Shown here one piece after another: positions 9,145 to 16,170 of a stretch of DNA of 53,018 nt (position 1 is its first letter; each line of letters starts with the position of its first letter). The notes under the pieces were generated by a model. It was not told the DNA's origin. It did not search any database and saw nothing but the letters and a program-made list of their open reading frames with translations. The translations under genes and the position numbers were made by a program. Origin of the DNA: ANME-2 cluster archaeon (GTDB lineage Archaea; Halobacteriota; Methanosarcinia; Methanosarcinales; Methanocomedenaceae); assembly GCA_019429385.1 (NCBI GenBank), contig JAHYIS010000013.1, positions 1 through 53,018 of the forward strand, read 5' to 3'.

Positions 9145-9936
9145 TTAAACTTCCTCCTCACTATTTTTTGCAATTATTTCTACTGGTTCTTCGTAATAAT
9201 AAATATTAATTTTTTCTGCAGAAATCGTTCTTCCGTTGTAGTTATAACCACAGCTTAAAGACTCAGCTACTTTTCCGTGTAATTCGTTGTTTCTTGTAAC
9301 TACTTTCTCAATTACTCGTTGCTTTACCGGTACAAAATCATCTTCAGGGCTGCTCTTGTATATCTCAGTACCATATCTCTCTAATATATCCTGAATATCA
9401 ATAGCATAGTCTGCAAACGTCTTGTTAGGAATGTCCTGCTCACCTTCAGGTTCCTTGAGGTAAGTATCGGCCATTCTCAAAATGCTGTCTCTCACTTCGA
9501 TGATATCAAGAAGAACTGGTCTGATAATTTGTGCATACATATCTTGCTTATACTTCTGCAATTCCGTATGCATTTGGGTAACAATTTGGTCTTCATGTTC
9601 CGTATGCCGTATTTTTTCAGAAAAAAGCCGACTAAGGGAGTCCATTTTATCTGAAAGGATAGTAACATTTTGCAAAAGATCATCATTACTGATGCTTATA
9701 TTTCCAGCTTTTTCCGATTCCTCCTCAGTGCATTTTTCGGTATCTTGCCCACCATTTTCGGGATGAATAGACTCATCTGATATTGATACTTCTTCTTTGA
9801 TTTCTTCATTGCCTGTAACCGTATCCTGAATTACTCTTGTTGTTTCTTCAGGAAATATTGTCTCTTCCATTTTTTCATCAGAAGACGGCTCTTGCACATC
9901 ATCATTTGTATCAATATGATTGTTTTTATTATCCAT
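9145..9936 (-). CDS. GrpE-like nucleotide exchange factor, 263 aa
   Basis: The first 80 residues are acidic and disordered-looking. A long helix at about 85-175 matches the GrpE coiled coil (LLQNVTILSDKMDSL, then QIIRPVLLDIIEVRDSI), and a C-terminal beta-rich part (GYNYNGRTISAEKINIYYYE) resembles the GrpE beta domain. It is longer and more diverged than cellular GrpE (about 170-200 aa). Its stop codon is one base from the start of the Hsp70 gene and its start is three bases after the stop of the membrane GTPase gene, so it is tightly coupled to both. A clear AAGGAG site precedes the ATG. The likely role is ADP/ATP exchange on the neighbouring Hsp70; this is inferred from fold and context. Confidence 0.7.
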   Translation of the reverse strand: MDNKNNHIDTNDDVQEPSSDEKMEETIFPEETTRVIQDTVTGNEEIKEEVSISDESIHPENGGQDTEKCTEEESEKAGNISISNDDLLQNVTILSDKMDSLSRLFSEKIRHTEHEDQIVTQMHTELQKYKQDMYAQIIRPVLLDIIEVRDSILRMADTYLKEPEGEQDIPNKTFADYAIDIQDILERYGTEIYKSSPEDDFVPVKQRVIEKVVTRNNELHGKVAESLSCGYNYNGRTISAEKINIYYYEEPVEIIAKNSEEEV

Positions 9937-9939
9937 ACT

Positions 9940-11478
9940 TCAAACTCCTTGTTCTTCAATACCTTTTGATGCAAAAGGATGTTTTGTAAAATTTGTATCT
10001 TGCCAATTACGATCCATTATCGAATCTGCTTTTCTAAAAAGCCACTCCATTGGCTCCATAACACCTTCTGGTTTGTAAACACCTTTACCTCTTGAATGAC
10101 CTATCGCACTGCATACAAAAAATCGGCTGTTTTTAAATTTTATAGTGATATTGTTTAAAAAACTTCCCATTCCATATTCTTCAAGGAACTTACGGCAAAG
10201 GTAGTCTTGAACATCCATCTCATTATTATATTTATCAGGATCAGTTTTCATAAGAGCGTTTACTGAACCTTCACCTAATTCATTAAATAGTCCTGCAGAA
10301 TCCGCTTTGTTAATTACAATAGCCAAAGGTACGGAATACATCTTTTTGTCACTAAGACCTGTTACTTCTCTTAACTTGATCAAGAAAGAATTAACTATTC
10401 CGTTAATATCAGCAATACCAATGCCTGCAATATCCTCTGGCGATAAATCACTTTCATATTTATTTCTAACACTTGGAATAGAAAATGGGTCGATTATCAG
10501 AGCAATACCATGACAATATTCGTATTGTTTTTGAATTTCATTTTCGTTGTTGTCAGTGAACACTTCACCGGCAATATCATAAACATGAATCAATCTTTCA
10601 GGTTTAAATTCATCACCCTTTACGAAAAAACTAAAGGATATAGAACTTGCCTTATTAGTATCTGTCACCCTACTGGTTGCTCTTACATCACCAGTTTGAT
10701 AATCCACTTCTATTTGTTTGTATATATTAGATTTATCATCATTGTAACGCTCGTATTCCCATTTTTTTGCAGGTATTACTTTTTCTATAAAATCTTTTGA
10801 AAATGCATTTATGAAAGCTGTTTTACCAACTGAACGCCCTCCCACTACTGGTATACAAATAGGTACAGTCTCTCTATCGGTCAATTTTGTTTCTCTACCT
10901 TCATTCCAGCAATTATGGCAAATTGCTTTGAGGTCACGTCTAAATCTCGGATCTCCTTTATCAGTTATGCCGACGTCTTTGAAGAATGTGGTGGGAAGCA
11001 TTTCTCCACAATTGCATGTCCTTTTTAGAATTCCATATACACTAGGCGTTAAGTTTGTATGTTTTTCTTTACAAGTTGGGCAAATATAAGTTGGTATCAA
11101 TGATTTTTCTTTACACTCATGACAAGCTGTAAAGATTTTCTTTCGTAAAAGATAGGCTCGGTCAGTTGTCCAAGCAATAGTAAATCCTATGTAGACAATC
11201 GCCATAAAAGCCAATAATACGGCTATGTTAATAGTGGATAAAACCAGTGTGATAGCAGAGCCGACGATTAAAACCCCAATTATTGCTAATAAATTGAGAA
11301 TCAATTTAAAGATAAATGTTTTAGTGTCATCTACACTTTTTGAAATTTTGATATTATTCATATATTCTTTTATAGATACAAAGTTTCTCTGCCAAGCTCC
11401 TTTTACCGTATTTTCAAGATCTTTGTAACCTTTATCAAAATAATAACTCTTTTTGGCGGGTTGTGGATCAGTAGCCAA
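9940..11478 (-). CDS. Membrane-anchored zinc-ribbon GTPase, 512 aa
   Basis: It starts at a TTG behind AAGGAG, 12 bases after the 66-aa gene. Residues 56-82 and 83-104 form a two-helix membrane hairpin. Zinc-ribbon cysteine pairs follow: 119/122, 133/136, 155/157 and 187/190. The GTPase domain has GGRSVGKT at 213-220 (G1), DIAGE at 301-305 (G3) and NKAD at 390-393 (G4). The order of zinc ribbon, P-loop, D-x-A-G-E and N/SKxD is the same as in the soluble GTPase at 3093-4310, and both carry the sequence IDPFSIP or LDPMQIP followed by VRNK after G3, so they are paralogues. The hairpin tethers this one to the cytoplasmic membrane with the GTPase facing the cytosol. It is the probable membrane node of the system. 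Confidence 0.75.
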   Translation of the reverse strand: MATDPQPAKKSYYFDKGYKDLENTVKGAWQRNFVSIKEYMNNIKISKSVDDTKTFIFKLILNLLAIIGVLIVGSAITLVLSTINIAVLLAFMAIVYIGFTIAWTTDRAYLLRKKIFTACHECKEKSLIPTYICPTCKEKHTNLTPSVYGILKRTCNCGEMLPTTFFKDVGITDKGDPRFRRDLKAICHNCWNEGRETKLTDRETVPICIPVVGGRSVGKTAFINAFSKDFIEKVIPAKKWEYERYNDDKSNIYKQIEVDYQTGDVRATSRVTDTNKASSISFSFFVKGDEFKPERLIHVYDIAGEVFTDNNENEIQKQYEYCHGIALIIDPFSIPSVRNKYESDLSPEDIAGIGIADINGIVNSFLIKLREVTGLSDKKMYSVPLAIVINKADSAGLFNELGEGSVNALMKTDPDKYNNEMDVQDYLCRKFLEEYGMGSFLNNITIKFKNSRFFVCSAIGHSRGKGVYKPEGVMEPMEWLFRKADSIMDRNWQDTNFTKHPFASKGIEEQGV

Positions 11479-11490
11479 TTTTATTACTCC

Positions 11491-11691
11491 TTAATTACTA
11501 TCGATCATATTTACTTTGAATGATTTGCCATAGTTGGCAATGGCAGTTCCACCTCCCCAAAGGGCACCACCCGCTGCAACAATTGCTGCTACTGCTGATA
11601 TAATCAATACTGTTATATATATAATTGCAATAACAATCGCAATAACTATAACAGCACCTATAACTACACCTATTAACTCTTCTCCACCCAT
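11491..11691 (-). CDS. Small hydrophobic membrane peptide, 66 aa
   Basis: First gene of the island operon. It has an AAGGAG site and an ATG. Residues 6-40 are almost all I, V, A and L, enough for one long or two short membrane helices. A glycine-rich turn (AAGGALWGGGTA) and a polar tail ending in MIDSN follow. No family is recognised. It sits 12 bases ahead of the membrane GTPase, so the two products may meet in the membrane. Small glycine-rich hydrophobic peptides can be pore formers or membrane adaptors; an effector or partner role here is speculation. Confidence 0.6.
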   Translation of the reverse strand: MGGEELIGVVIGAVIVIAIVIAIIYITVLIISAVAAIVAAGGALWGGGTAIANYGKSFKVNMIDSN

Positions 11692-11820
11692 TTTAATCGC
11701 TCCTTATTGCCCCTATCTGAATAATCCATTTGATTCTTCATATCCATGCTACAACTGTTATGCCACCATATGAATCTTTTATTGATAAATATGATCGATA
11801 TTTTAGCATATAGAGTTTTC
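11692..11820. promoter_or_regulatory. Upstream region of the island operon
   Basis: AT-rich leader of the minus-strand operon that begins at 11691. An AAGGAG site lies eight bases before the ATG of the 66-aa gene. On the minus strand a TATTTATC-like element near 11780-11790 could be a TATA box, but several AT-rich alternatives exist and I cannot choose. No gene is supported here. Confidence 0.35.
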
Positions 11821-11942
11821 TATTTATTTGGCTTTGGGACAAAAATGCCAACGCATAGCGGTAAGTTTTTGCGATAAATCTGTCAAAAAAAGCGGCAGCA
11901 TAATAATTCCCCTAATAATTTTGTCCCAGGGCCTATTTATTT
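11821..11942. mobile_element. MITE-like element A with 9-bp flanking duplication
   Basis: Terminal inverted repeats GGCTTTGGGACAAAA (11830-11844) and TTTTGTCCCAGGGCC (11919-11933) bound a 104-base non-coding element. It is flanked on both sides by the same nine bases, TATTTATTT, at 11821-11829 and 11934-11942, as expected for a target-site duplication. No transposase lies inside. The same terminal sequence recurs in the neighbouring element at 11943-12125. The structure is directly visible; calling it a MITE is inference. Confidence 0.65.
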
Positions 11943-12125
11943 GGCCTTGGGACAAAATTATCAAATCAGCAACTCCATTGCTTTACAATCGTCCTCTTTT
12001 AGCTCAACTACACGACTGAAGAATGTTGCACATAATGTTGGGAGAATTGGATATCTTGAGATTATGGATGGCATTCTACCTCATTGGTCACATAAGGCAG
12101 GATAAGTGAGTTTTGTCCCAAGGCC
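11943..12125. mobile_element. MITE-like element B, 183 bases
   Basis: Perfect 15-base terminal inverted repeats GGCCTTGGGACAAAA (11943-11957) and TTTTGTCCCAAGGCC (12111-12125) match the ends of element A. The left flank is the shared TATTTATTT, and the right flank (GTTTTACGC) does not match it, so A and B may be nested or have inserted successively. Inside, one plus-strand frame stays open for about 47 codons to a TAA near 12104 and ends GYLEIMDGILPHWSHKAG, which could be the tail of a former transposase. The right end lies only about nine bases before the hmgA promoter. Confidence 0.6.
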
Positions 12126-12133
12126 GTTTTACG

Positions 12134-12148
12134 CCAAAGTTAAATATG
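12134..12148 (+). promoter_or_regulatory. hmgA promoter (BRE and TATA box)
   Basis: CCAAAG followed by TTAAATATG at about 12140-12148 looks like an archaeal BRE plus TATA box. The TATA centre is about 25 bases before the hmgA ATG, and no Shine-Dalgarno sequence is present, which predicts a leaderless or nearly leaderless transcript. The box sits just past the end of MITE-like element B. Confidence 0.55.
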
Positions 12149-12168
12149 TTACAACACAACATTGACCC

Positions 12169-13404
12169 ATGAGACTGGACAGTGACATCCAAAAAGAAGA
12201 AATTATAGGAAAAGTAGTATCAGGCCAGCTCAAACTTCATGCCATTGACAAGCTGGTCGGTCCTGTGGAAGGAGTAGCAGTACGGAGGGAGGCCATTACC
12301 AGGATGACGGGTACCGATGCCAAAAGTCTGGGCAGCTTTTCCATTGACGCTGCTGAGGTTGTGGGGCGGAATATCGAAAATATGATAGGGGCGATCCAGC
12401 TACCCCTGGGTATTGCCGGTCCTGTTACCATCCGGGGTGAATACGCGACAGGTAATTTCTATCTCCCCCTGGCTACCTCCGAAGGTGCGCTGGTGGCAAG
12501 CACCAACCGGGGCTGCACGGTGATCTCGGCGTGCGGTGGTGCCACAGTAAGAATATTCAAGGACGGTATGACCCGTGCGCCTGTTTTTTCTGCCAGGAAC
12601 GTTGTACATGCCAGGGAATTCGTGGACTGGTTAGCTGGCCACTTTGAGACCATGAAGGCAAAGGCCGCCCAAACCACCCGGTTCGGGGAATTAATGGATG
12701 CAACGCCGTTTGTGGTGGGAACCGATGTTCACCTCAGGCTCAGGTTCGATACCAAGGATGCCATGGGTATGAACATGGCAACCATTGCATCAGAAGCAGT
12801 TTCGAATTACATAACAGAACAGTTCGGTATTGGACTGGTATCCCTCTCCGGGAACATGTGCACTGACAAGAAACCATCGGCCATCAATACTATACTGGGC
12901 AGGGGTAAGACCGTTGTTGCCGAAGTGGTCATTCCTGAAGACGTGGTGGATGCTAAACTCAAGACCACGGGCCGGTCCATGGCAGAGGTCAATTACAAAA
13001 AGAATTTGCTGGGTTCTGCCCGCGCCGGAAGTATGGGGTACAATGCCCATGCTGCCAATATAGTGGCTGCCCTTTATCTGGCATGCGGGCAGGACGCGGC
13101 CCATGTAGTTGAAGGGAGTAGCACTATCACTACCATGGAACTGACACCTGACGGTGACCTGCATTGTTGCGTCACCATGCCTGCTGTACAGGTTGGGACC
13201 GTTGGCGGCGGCACCGGTATCGCTACCCAGCGCGAGTGCCTCCAGATCCTGGGTGTCGCCGGGGCCGGTGAGCCGCCCGGTACGAATGCTAAAAAACTTG
13301 CCGAAATAATCGGGGTGGCTGTACTGGCAGGTGAGATCTCACTCATAGGTGCCCAATCGGCCGGACACCTGGCAAGGGCACATAAACAACTGGGGCGAAA
13401 ATAA
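12169..13404 (+). CDS. hmgA: HMG-CoA reductase, 411 aa
   Basis: Reduces HMG-CoA to mevalonate, the committed step of archaeal isoprenoid lipid synthesis. The class I-like core is intact: ENMIGAIQLPLGIAGP with the catalytic glutamate, DAMGMNM for the cofactor region, MCTDKKPSAIN with the catalytic lysine, GQDAAHVVEGS with the aspartate, and GHLARAHKQL with the histidine near the C-terminus. The length is normal for the soluble archaeal enzyme. It is the first core gene after the AT-rich island and is clearly GC-richer than the genes to its left. Its stop overlaps the next start in TAATG, so the 51-aa zinc-ribbon gene is translationally coupled to it. Confidence 0.96.
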   Translation: MRLDSDIQKEEIIGKVVSGQLKLHAIDKLVGPVEGVAVRREAITRMTGTDAKSLGSFSIDAAEVVGRNIENMIGAIQLPLGIAGPVTIRGEYATGNFYLPLATSEGALVASTNRGCTVISACGGATVRIFKDGMTRAPVFSARNVVHAREFVDWLAGHFETMKAKAAQTTRFGELMDATPFVVGTDVHLRLRFDTKDAMGMNMATIASEAVSNYITEQFGIGLVSLSGNMCTDKKPSAINTILGRGKTVVAEVVIPEDVVDAKLKTTGRSMAEVNYKKNLLGSARAGSMGYNAHAANIVAALYLACGQDAAHVVEGSSTITTMELTPDGDLHCCVTMPAVQVGTVGGGTGIATQRECLQILGVAGAGEPPGTNAKKLAEIIGVAVLAGEISLIGAQSAGHLARAHKQLGRK

Positions 13405-13559
13405 TGAACGAGGAAAAACGAAACCACACCCTCATAGACCAGAAATGCCCGACGTGCGGAAGCTGGATGAAATCGATGGTAGAAACCAGTCCCAGGGGTA
13501 TGAAGGTAATAACCTATCGATGCGATGAGTGCGGTTTGAACTACAGGGTAGACGGATAA
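13404..13559 (+). CDS. Small zinc-ribbon protein, 51 aa
   Basis: The ATG at 13404-13406 overlaps the hmgA stop (TAATG). The product has CPTC at 15-18 and CDEC at 40-43, one compact zinc ribbon covering nearly the whole protein. No catalytic domain is present. Coupling to hmgA suggests co-expression, but the role is unknown; small archaeal zinc ribbons often bind nucleic acid or protein partners. Confidence 0.75.
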   Translation: MNEEKRNHTLIDQKCPTCGSWMKSMVETSPRGMKVITYRCDECGLNYRVDG

Positions 13560-13569
13560 GCATATCAGG

Positions 13570-14208
13570 TTGAATAAACCTGACCGGGAACTGTCAGGTT
13601 CATTTTTTAATGATAATTATATTAATGAAGACTGTAATTATCATATATTATTATTATATTATCCGCGGGTGAGAGTTATTAAAAGCATTGATGAGACGCT
13701 TTTCATCGAATTCGATGATGAGAATGCCAACACAACAATAAGTGATGTCCCGGTCATGTTTATGAGCAAAAGGACCATGAGCTCGCTTCTGAAGGGAATG
13801 ATAGGCGCGCTTGGAATAGGTGCCAGACCACTATTATATACTTCTGGTTATAATGCCGGCTATAAATCTGCGCCTGTGGTCATGGAGCACTGGGATTGTA
13901 AGACCCTCGACGAAACATTATCTGCCACAATCCAGCAATTCGCACGTTATGGGTGGCTGCTGTTGAAGGAAGTAACCTTATCCGAAGATGGCAATGAAAT
14001 AACCTGTAAGGTTGAGAAAAGTTTCGAAAGCCGCGGGTACAACGGCAAGAACGACACTTCCATTTGCAATTTCCTTGAAGGTTTCCTGTGCGGCTATATG
14101 GAAATTGTATTTAATAAAGAGAACATGGTGTGTGAAGAAACGACCTGCCAGGCAAAAGGGGATCCTTTCTGCCAGTTTGTGATAAAACATAAGTTCTGGA
14201 AAGAGTAG
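13570..14208 (+). CDS. V4R (4-vinyl reductase) domain protein, 212 aa
   Basis: It probably starts at the TTG at 13570, ten bases after the preceding stop; no strong ATG alternative exists before residue 63. The C-terminal half has the V4R features: GYNAGYKSAPVV, then FLEGFLCGYMEIVF, and the cysteine cluster CEETTCQAKGDPFCQFVI at the end. V4R domains are small-molecule or metal-binding modules found in regulators and in tetrapyrrole-related proteins. It is followed five bases later by a roadblock/LC7 gene, a pairing that suggests a sensory or GTPase-regulating module. The ligand is unknown. Confidence 0.8.
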   Translation: MNKPDRELSGSFFNDNYINEDCNYHILLLYYPRVRVIKSIDETLFIEFDDENANTTISDVPVMFMSKRTMSSLLKGMIGALGIGARPLLYTSGYNAGYKSAPVVMEHWDCKTLDETLSATIQQFARYGWLLLKEVTLSEDGNEITCKVEKSFESRGYNGKNDTSICNFLEGFLCGYMEIVFNKENMVCEETTCQAKGDPFCQFVIKHKFWKE

Positions 14209-14213
14209 ATATT

Positions 14214-14582
14214 ATGGATAACATCCAGGAAATGCTCCATACTGTGCTTCAAGACCTGAAAAGCTTAGCCAACATCGAGGCATTGGTTATTGTGAGTCAT
14301 CAGGGTCTTACAATCGTTTCTGACGTACCCTACTATGTGCCTGAGGCAAAATTAGCAGCGTTCACTGCTACTATTATGGGTTCTGCTAAAACTGTTATGG
14401 AAGAACTGCGCCAGAAGAGTCCCAACATGCTGATGATCAGGTCGATTGATGGTATTATCATATTCATGGACGCAGGAGAGAATGCCATTCTGGGTACCCT
14501 GTTTGCTGATGAAGGAAATATAGGTCTTGTCATTGTTGAAATGGAAGGAGCCTGTAAAAAGATCAATGGAATCCTGGAATGA
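14214..14582 (+). CDS. Roadblock/LC7 domain protein, 122 aa
   Basis: A single roadblock/LC7 fold fills the protein: an N-terminal helix (MLHTVLQDLKSLANIEALVIVSHQGLTI), a central helix (AAFTATIMGSAKTVMEEL) and a final beta strand (LVIVEMEG). Such proteins form dimers and commonly act as platforms for small GTPases of the MglA/Ras type. No such GTPase is adjacent, but the V4R gene upstream is five bases away. It is probably cytosolic. The partner cannot be named from this window. Confidence 0.85.
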   Translation: MDNIQEMLHTVLQDLKSLANIEALVIVSHQGLTIVSDVPYYVPEAKLAAFTATIMGSAKTVMEELRQKSPNMLMIRSIDGIIIFMDAGENAILGTLFADEGNIGLVIVEMEGACKKINGILE

Positions 14583-14588
14583 AATACT

Positions 14589-15275
14589 ATGAATACCGGG
14601 TTGTTCATTGGTGTGGACCTGGGTAGCAGCATAAAGCGGAAAAGTACCGGCATTGCCAGTATTGTGGAAATACATGGCGAACCCTGGATACTGGCCAGAC
14701 CTGAACATATAAAATCAGATGATACTCTCATCCATGCTATCATTACCGGTATGAAGGCCGGACATGCACCATGTATCGTGGCCATTGACGCGCCTTTGTC
14801 CAGACCTGAACATGGGAGTATGAGGGACTGTGAAAGACGGTTGCGTAAATATGGCATTTCGTGTTACCCTTCAGGTGCCGACTGGGTAAGTGATTGGGTG
14901 GATAAAGGGATAGAACTGAAATACTGGTGTGAAAGAACATTTGGTGCCAGGGTGATAGAAGTATATCCTTATGCTGCAAGAAGAGCGCTAAACATAGGTG
15001 CCCGCGTCAGGAAGAAATCAAAGAAAGGGCGCCAGATGATCCAGAAAGGGTTGGGTGACATTATACGGGGTATCGATGAAATGGCTGGAGATACATTGCT
15101 CTCGGATGATGAACTGGATGCCATATTATCTGCATATACGGCTTACTGCGTTTCATGCGGGAGTTTTCGAAAAATGGATGGAAAAGACGGGACTATCTAT
15201 ATACCCCTTAAACGAGGACTCCACATCATTAATGATTATCAGCCCGATGGAAAACCTGTGCTCAAGGGTGAATAG
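14589..15275 (+). CDS. DUF429 family protein (RNase H-like fold), 228 aa
   Basis: The N-terminus GVDLGSSIKRKSTGIA and the segment VAIDAPLSRPEHGSMRDCERRLRK are typical of DUF429 proteins, predicted to have an RNase H-like fold with acidic residues (D in GVDLG, D in AIDAPL, late DELDAILSAYTAY) that could bind metal. A nuclease activity has been predicted for the family but is not shown here. It is the last gene of the hmgA run, six bases after the roadblock gene, and converges with the DUF3795-like gene. Confidence 0.75.
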   Translation: MNTGLFIGVDLGSSIKRKSTGIASIVEIHGEPWILARPEHIKSDDTLIHAIITGMKAGHAPCIVAIDAPLSRPEHGSMRDCERRLRKYGISCYPSGADWVSDWVDKGIELKYWCERTFGARVIEVYPYAARRALNIGARVRKKSKKGRQMIQKGLGDIIRGIDEMAGDTLLSDDELDAILSAYTAYCVSCGSFRKMDGKDGTIYIPLKRGLHIINDYQPDGKPVLKGE

Positions 15276-15280
15276 TCATT

Positions 15281-15514
15281 TTAAATACTGTGTATGGGAC
15301 AATACGCTCTGGAAACTCCTTTTGTTAGCTTGCATGGATATTCGGCACAGCTCAAACACGATGTTACGTTTTTATTTATAGCACAATTATAAAACAAACA
15401 ATTGATAGTAACAGAATTGTCCGCATTCTCAGTCAGACACCCCCTGCAACTTGAAATATACTTATTACATATCTCACAAGCATTGCCACATTTACCATAC
15501 ATGTTGTCCAACAT
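15281..15514 (-). CDS. Cysteine-rich DUF3795-like protein, 77 aa
   Basis: Twelve cysteines fall in pairs (CGNACEIC, CRGC, CLFYNC, CLSC, YPC, YC), a pattern like DUF3795 proteins (CG-C-x2-C, CxGC, then CxxCxxxPC). They are expected to bind zinc or an iron-sulfur cluster; function is unknown. It converges with the DUF429 gene, with five bases between the stops. The start is uncertain: ATGs exist at residues 1 and 5, with no clear ribosome binding site. The 15515-15690 stretch upstream is AT-rich with a (TA)n-like run and no other gene I trust. Confidence 0.6.
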   Translation of the reverse strand: MLDNMYGKCGNACEICNKYISSCRGCLTENADNSVTINCLFYNCAINKNVTSCLSCAEYPCKLTKGVSRAYCPIHSI

Positions 15515-15690
15515 TACACGTCCAGATTTCCTGAATCTATACTTTTATAAATTCTAGTATAAATTTGAAATTATATATATATAATTGTTGCTATGATTTG
15601 CGCGCTTTTCGGAAATCACCCTGGACCTGTTTGATATCCTGTAGTATGTCCAAAGTGCCATAAAAGTCAAGCTGACACTGATGATGATTG

Positions 15691-15722
15691 AAAAAAGATA
15701 CATGCAGCCGGAAATCGGCTGC
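15691..15722 (-). terminator. Terminator of the IscA-like gene
   Basis: On the minus strand a perfect 7-bp stem, GCAGCCG / CGGCTGC (15704-15710 and 15716-15722), with a five-base loop is followed a few bases later by a run of Ts (A-run 15691-15696 on the plus strand). It lies 14 bases after the stop codon of the IscA-like gene. Confidence 0.65.
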
Positions 15723-15735
15723 GCATTAATTATCC

Positions 15736-16050
15736 TTAACAGGAACAGCCTGAACCGCACTTGGGTGCATTGGGATTGTTGATCACAAAACCTTTGCCGT
15801 GTTCGTTGTCAATATAATCGATCTCTGCGCCATCCAGAGATTCCTGGATGTCTGAGTTCATAAGCAACCTGACACCATTGCTGGTTGTTTCCAGGTCATC
15901 ATCTTTCTTTGTGTCATCCAGGGTCATCCCGTAACTGAGACCGCTGCAGCCCATACCTGCTATAAAAATACGCAGTGCATGATCCTGTTTATTTTCCTGT
16001 TCCAGGAGAGTTTTCAATTCCCCTGCTGCTAATTCTGTTACTTCGATCAT
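15736..16050 (-). CDS. IscA/ErpA-type iron-sulfur carrier, 104 aa
   Basis: A HesB/IscA family A-type carrier that accepts and delivers Fe-S clusters. The conserved cysteine is in GMGCSGLSYGM (C34) and the two C-terminal cysteines are in the tail CGSGCSC, where one extra cysteine is present. The length is normal. It stands alone, with its own terminator downstream and an AT-rich promoter region upstream (16051-16170). It is a likely maturation factor for the many Fe-S enzymes encoded nearby, such as PorD, CfbC/D and the ferredoxins. Confidence 0.9.
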   Translation of the reverse strand: MIEVTELAAGELKTLLEQENKQDHALRIFIAGMGCSGLSYGMTLDDTKKDDDLETTSNGVRLLMNSDIQESLDGAEIDYIDNEHGKGFVINNPNAPKCGSGCSC

Positions 16051-16170
16051 TGTATCACATATTTGAGTTGAGTTTGTTCGATACTATACGAACAGTATTT
16101 ATTCCTGTTTGCTTAAAAAGCTTACGGTCACTCACTTGACTTGAACGTACTTTAATATTACCCTTTTATC

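Noticed and set aside
7689-9936. Housekeeping grpE-dnaK-dnaJ operon
   Set aside because: The Hsp70 lacks its lid, the GrpE-like protein is long and diverged, no HPD-containing DnaJ follows, and the genes are embedded among GTPase and GAP1 genes in an AT-rich island.
11828-12019. 63-codon plus-strand ORF across the MITE-like elements
   Set aside because: It spans the terminal repeats of both elements, has no ribosome binding site and no recognisable product.
15554-15760. 68-codon minus-strand ORF with a hydrophobic segment
   Set aside because: It overlaps the end of the IscA-like gene and runs through that gene's hairpin terminator (15691-15722). No ribosome binding site or family was seen.
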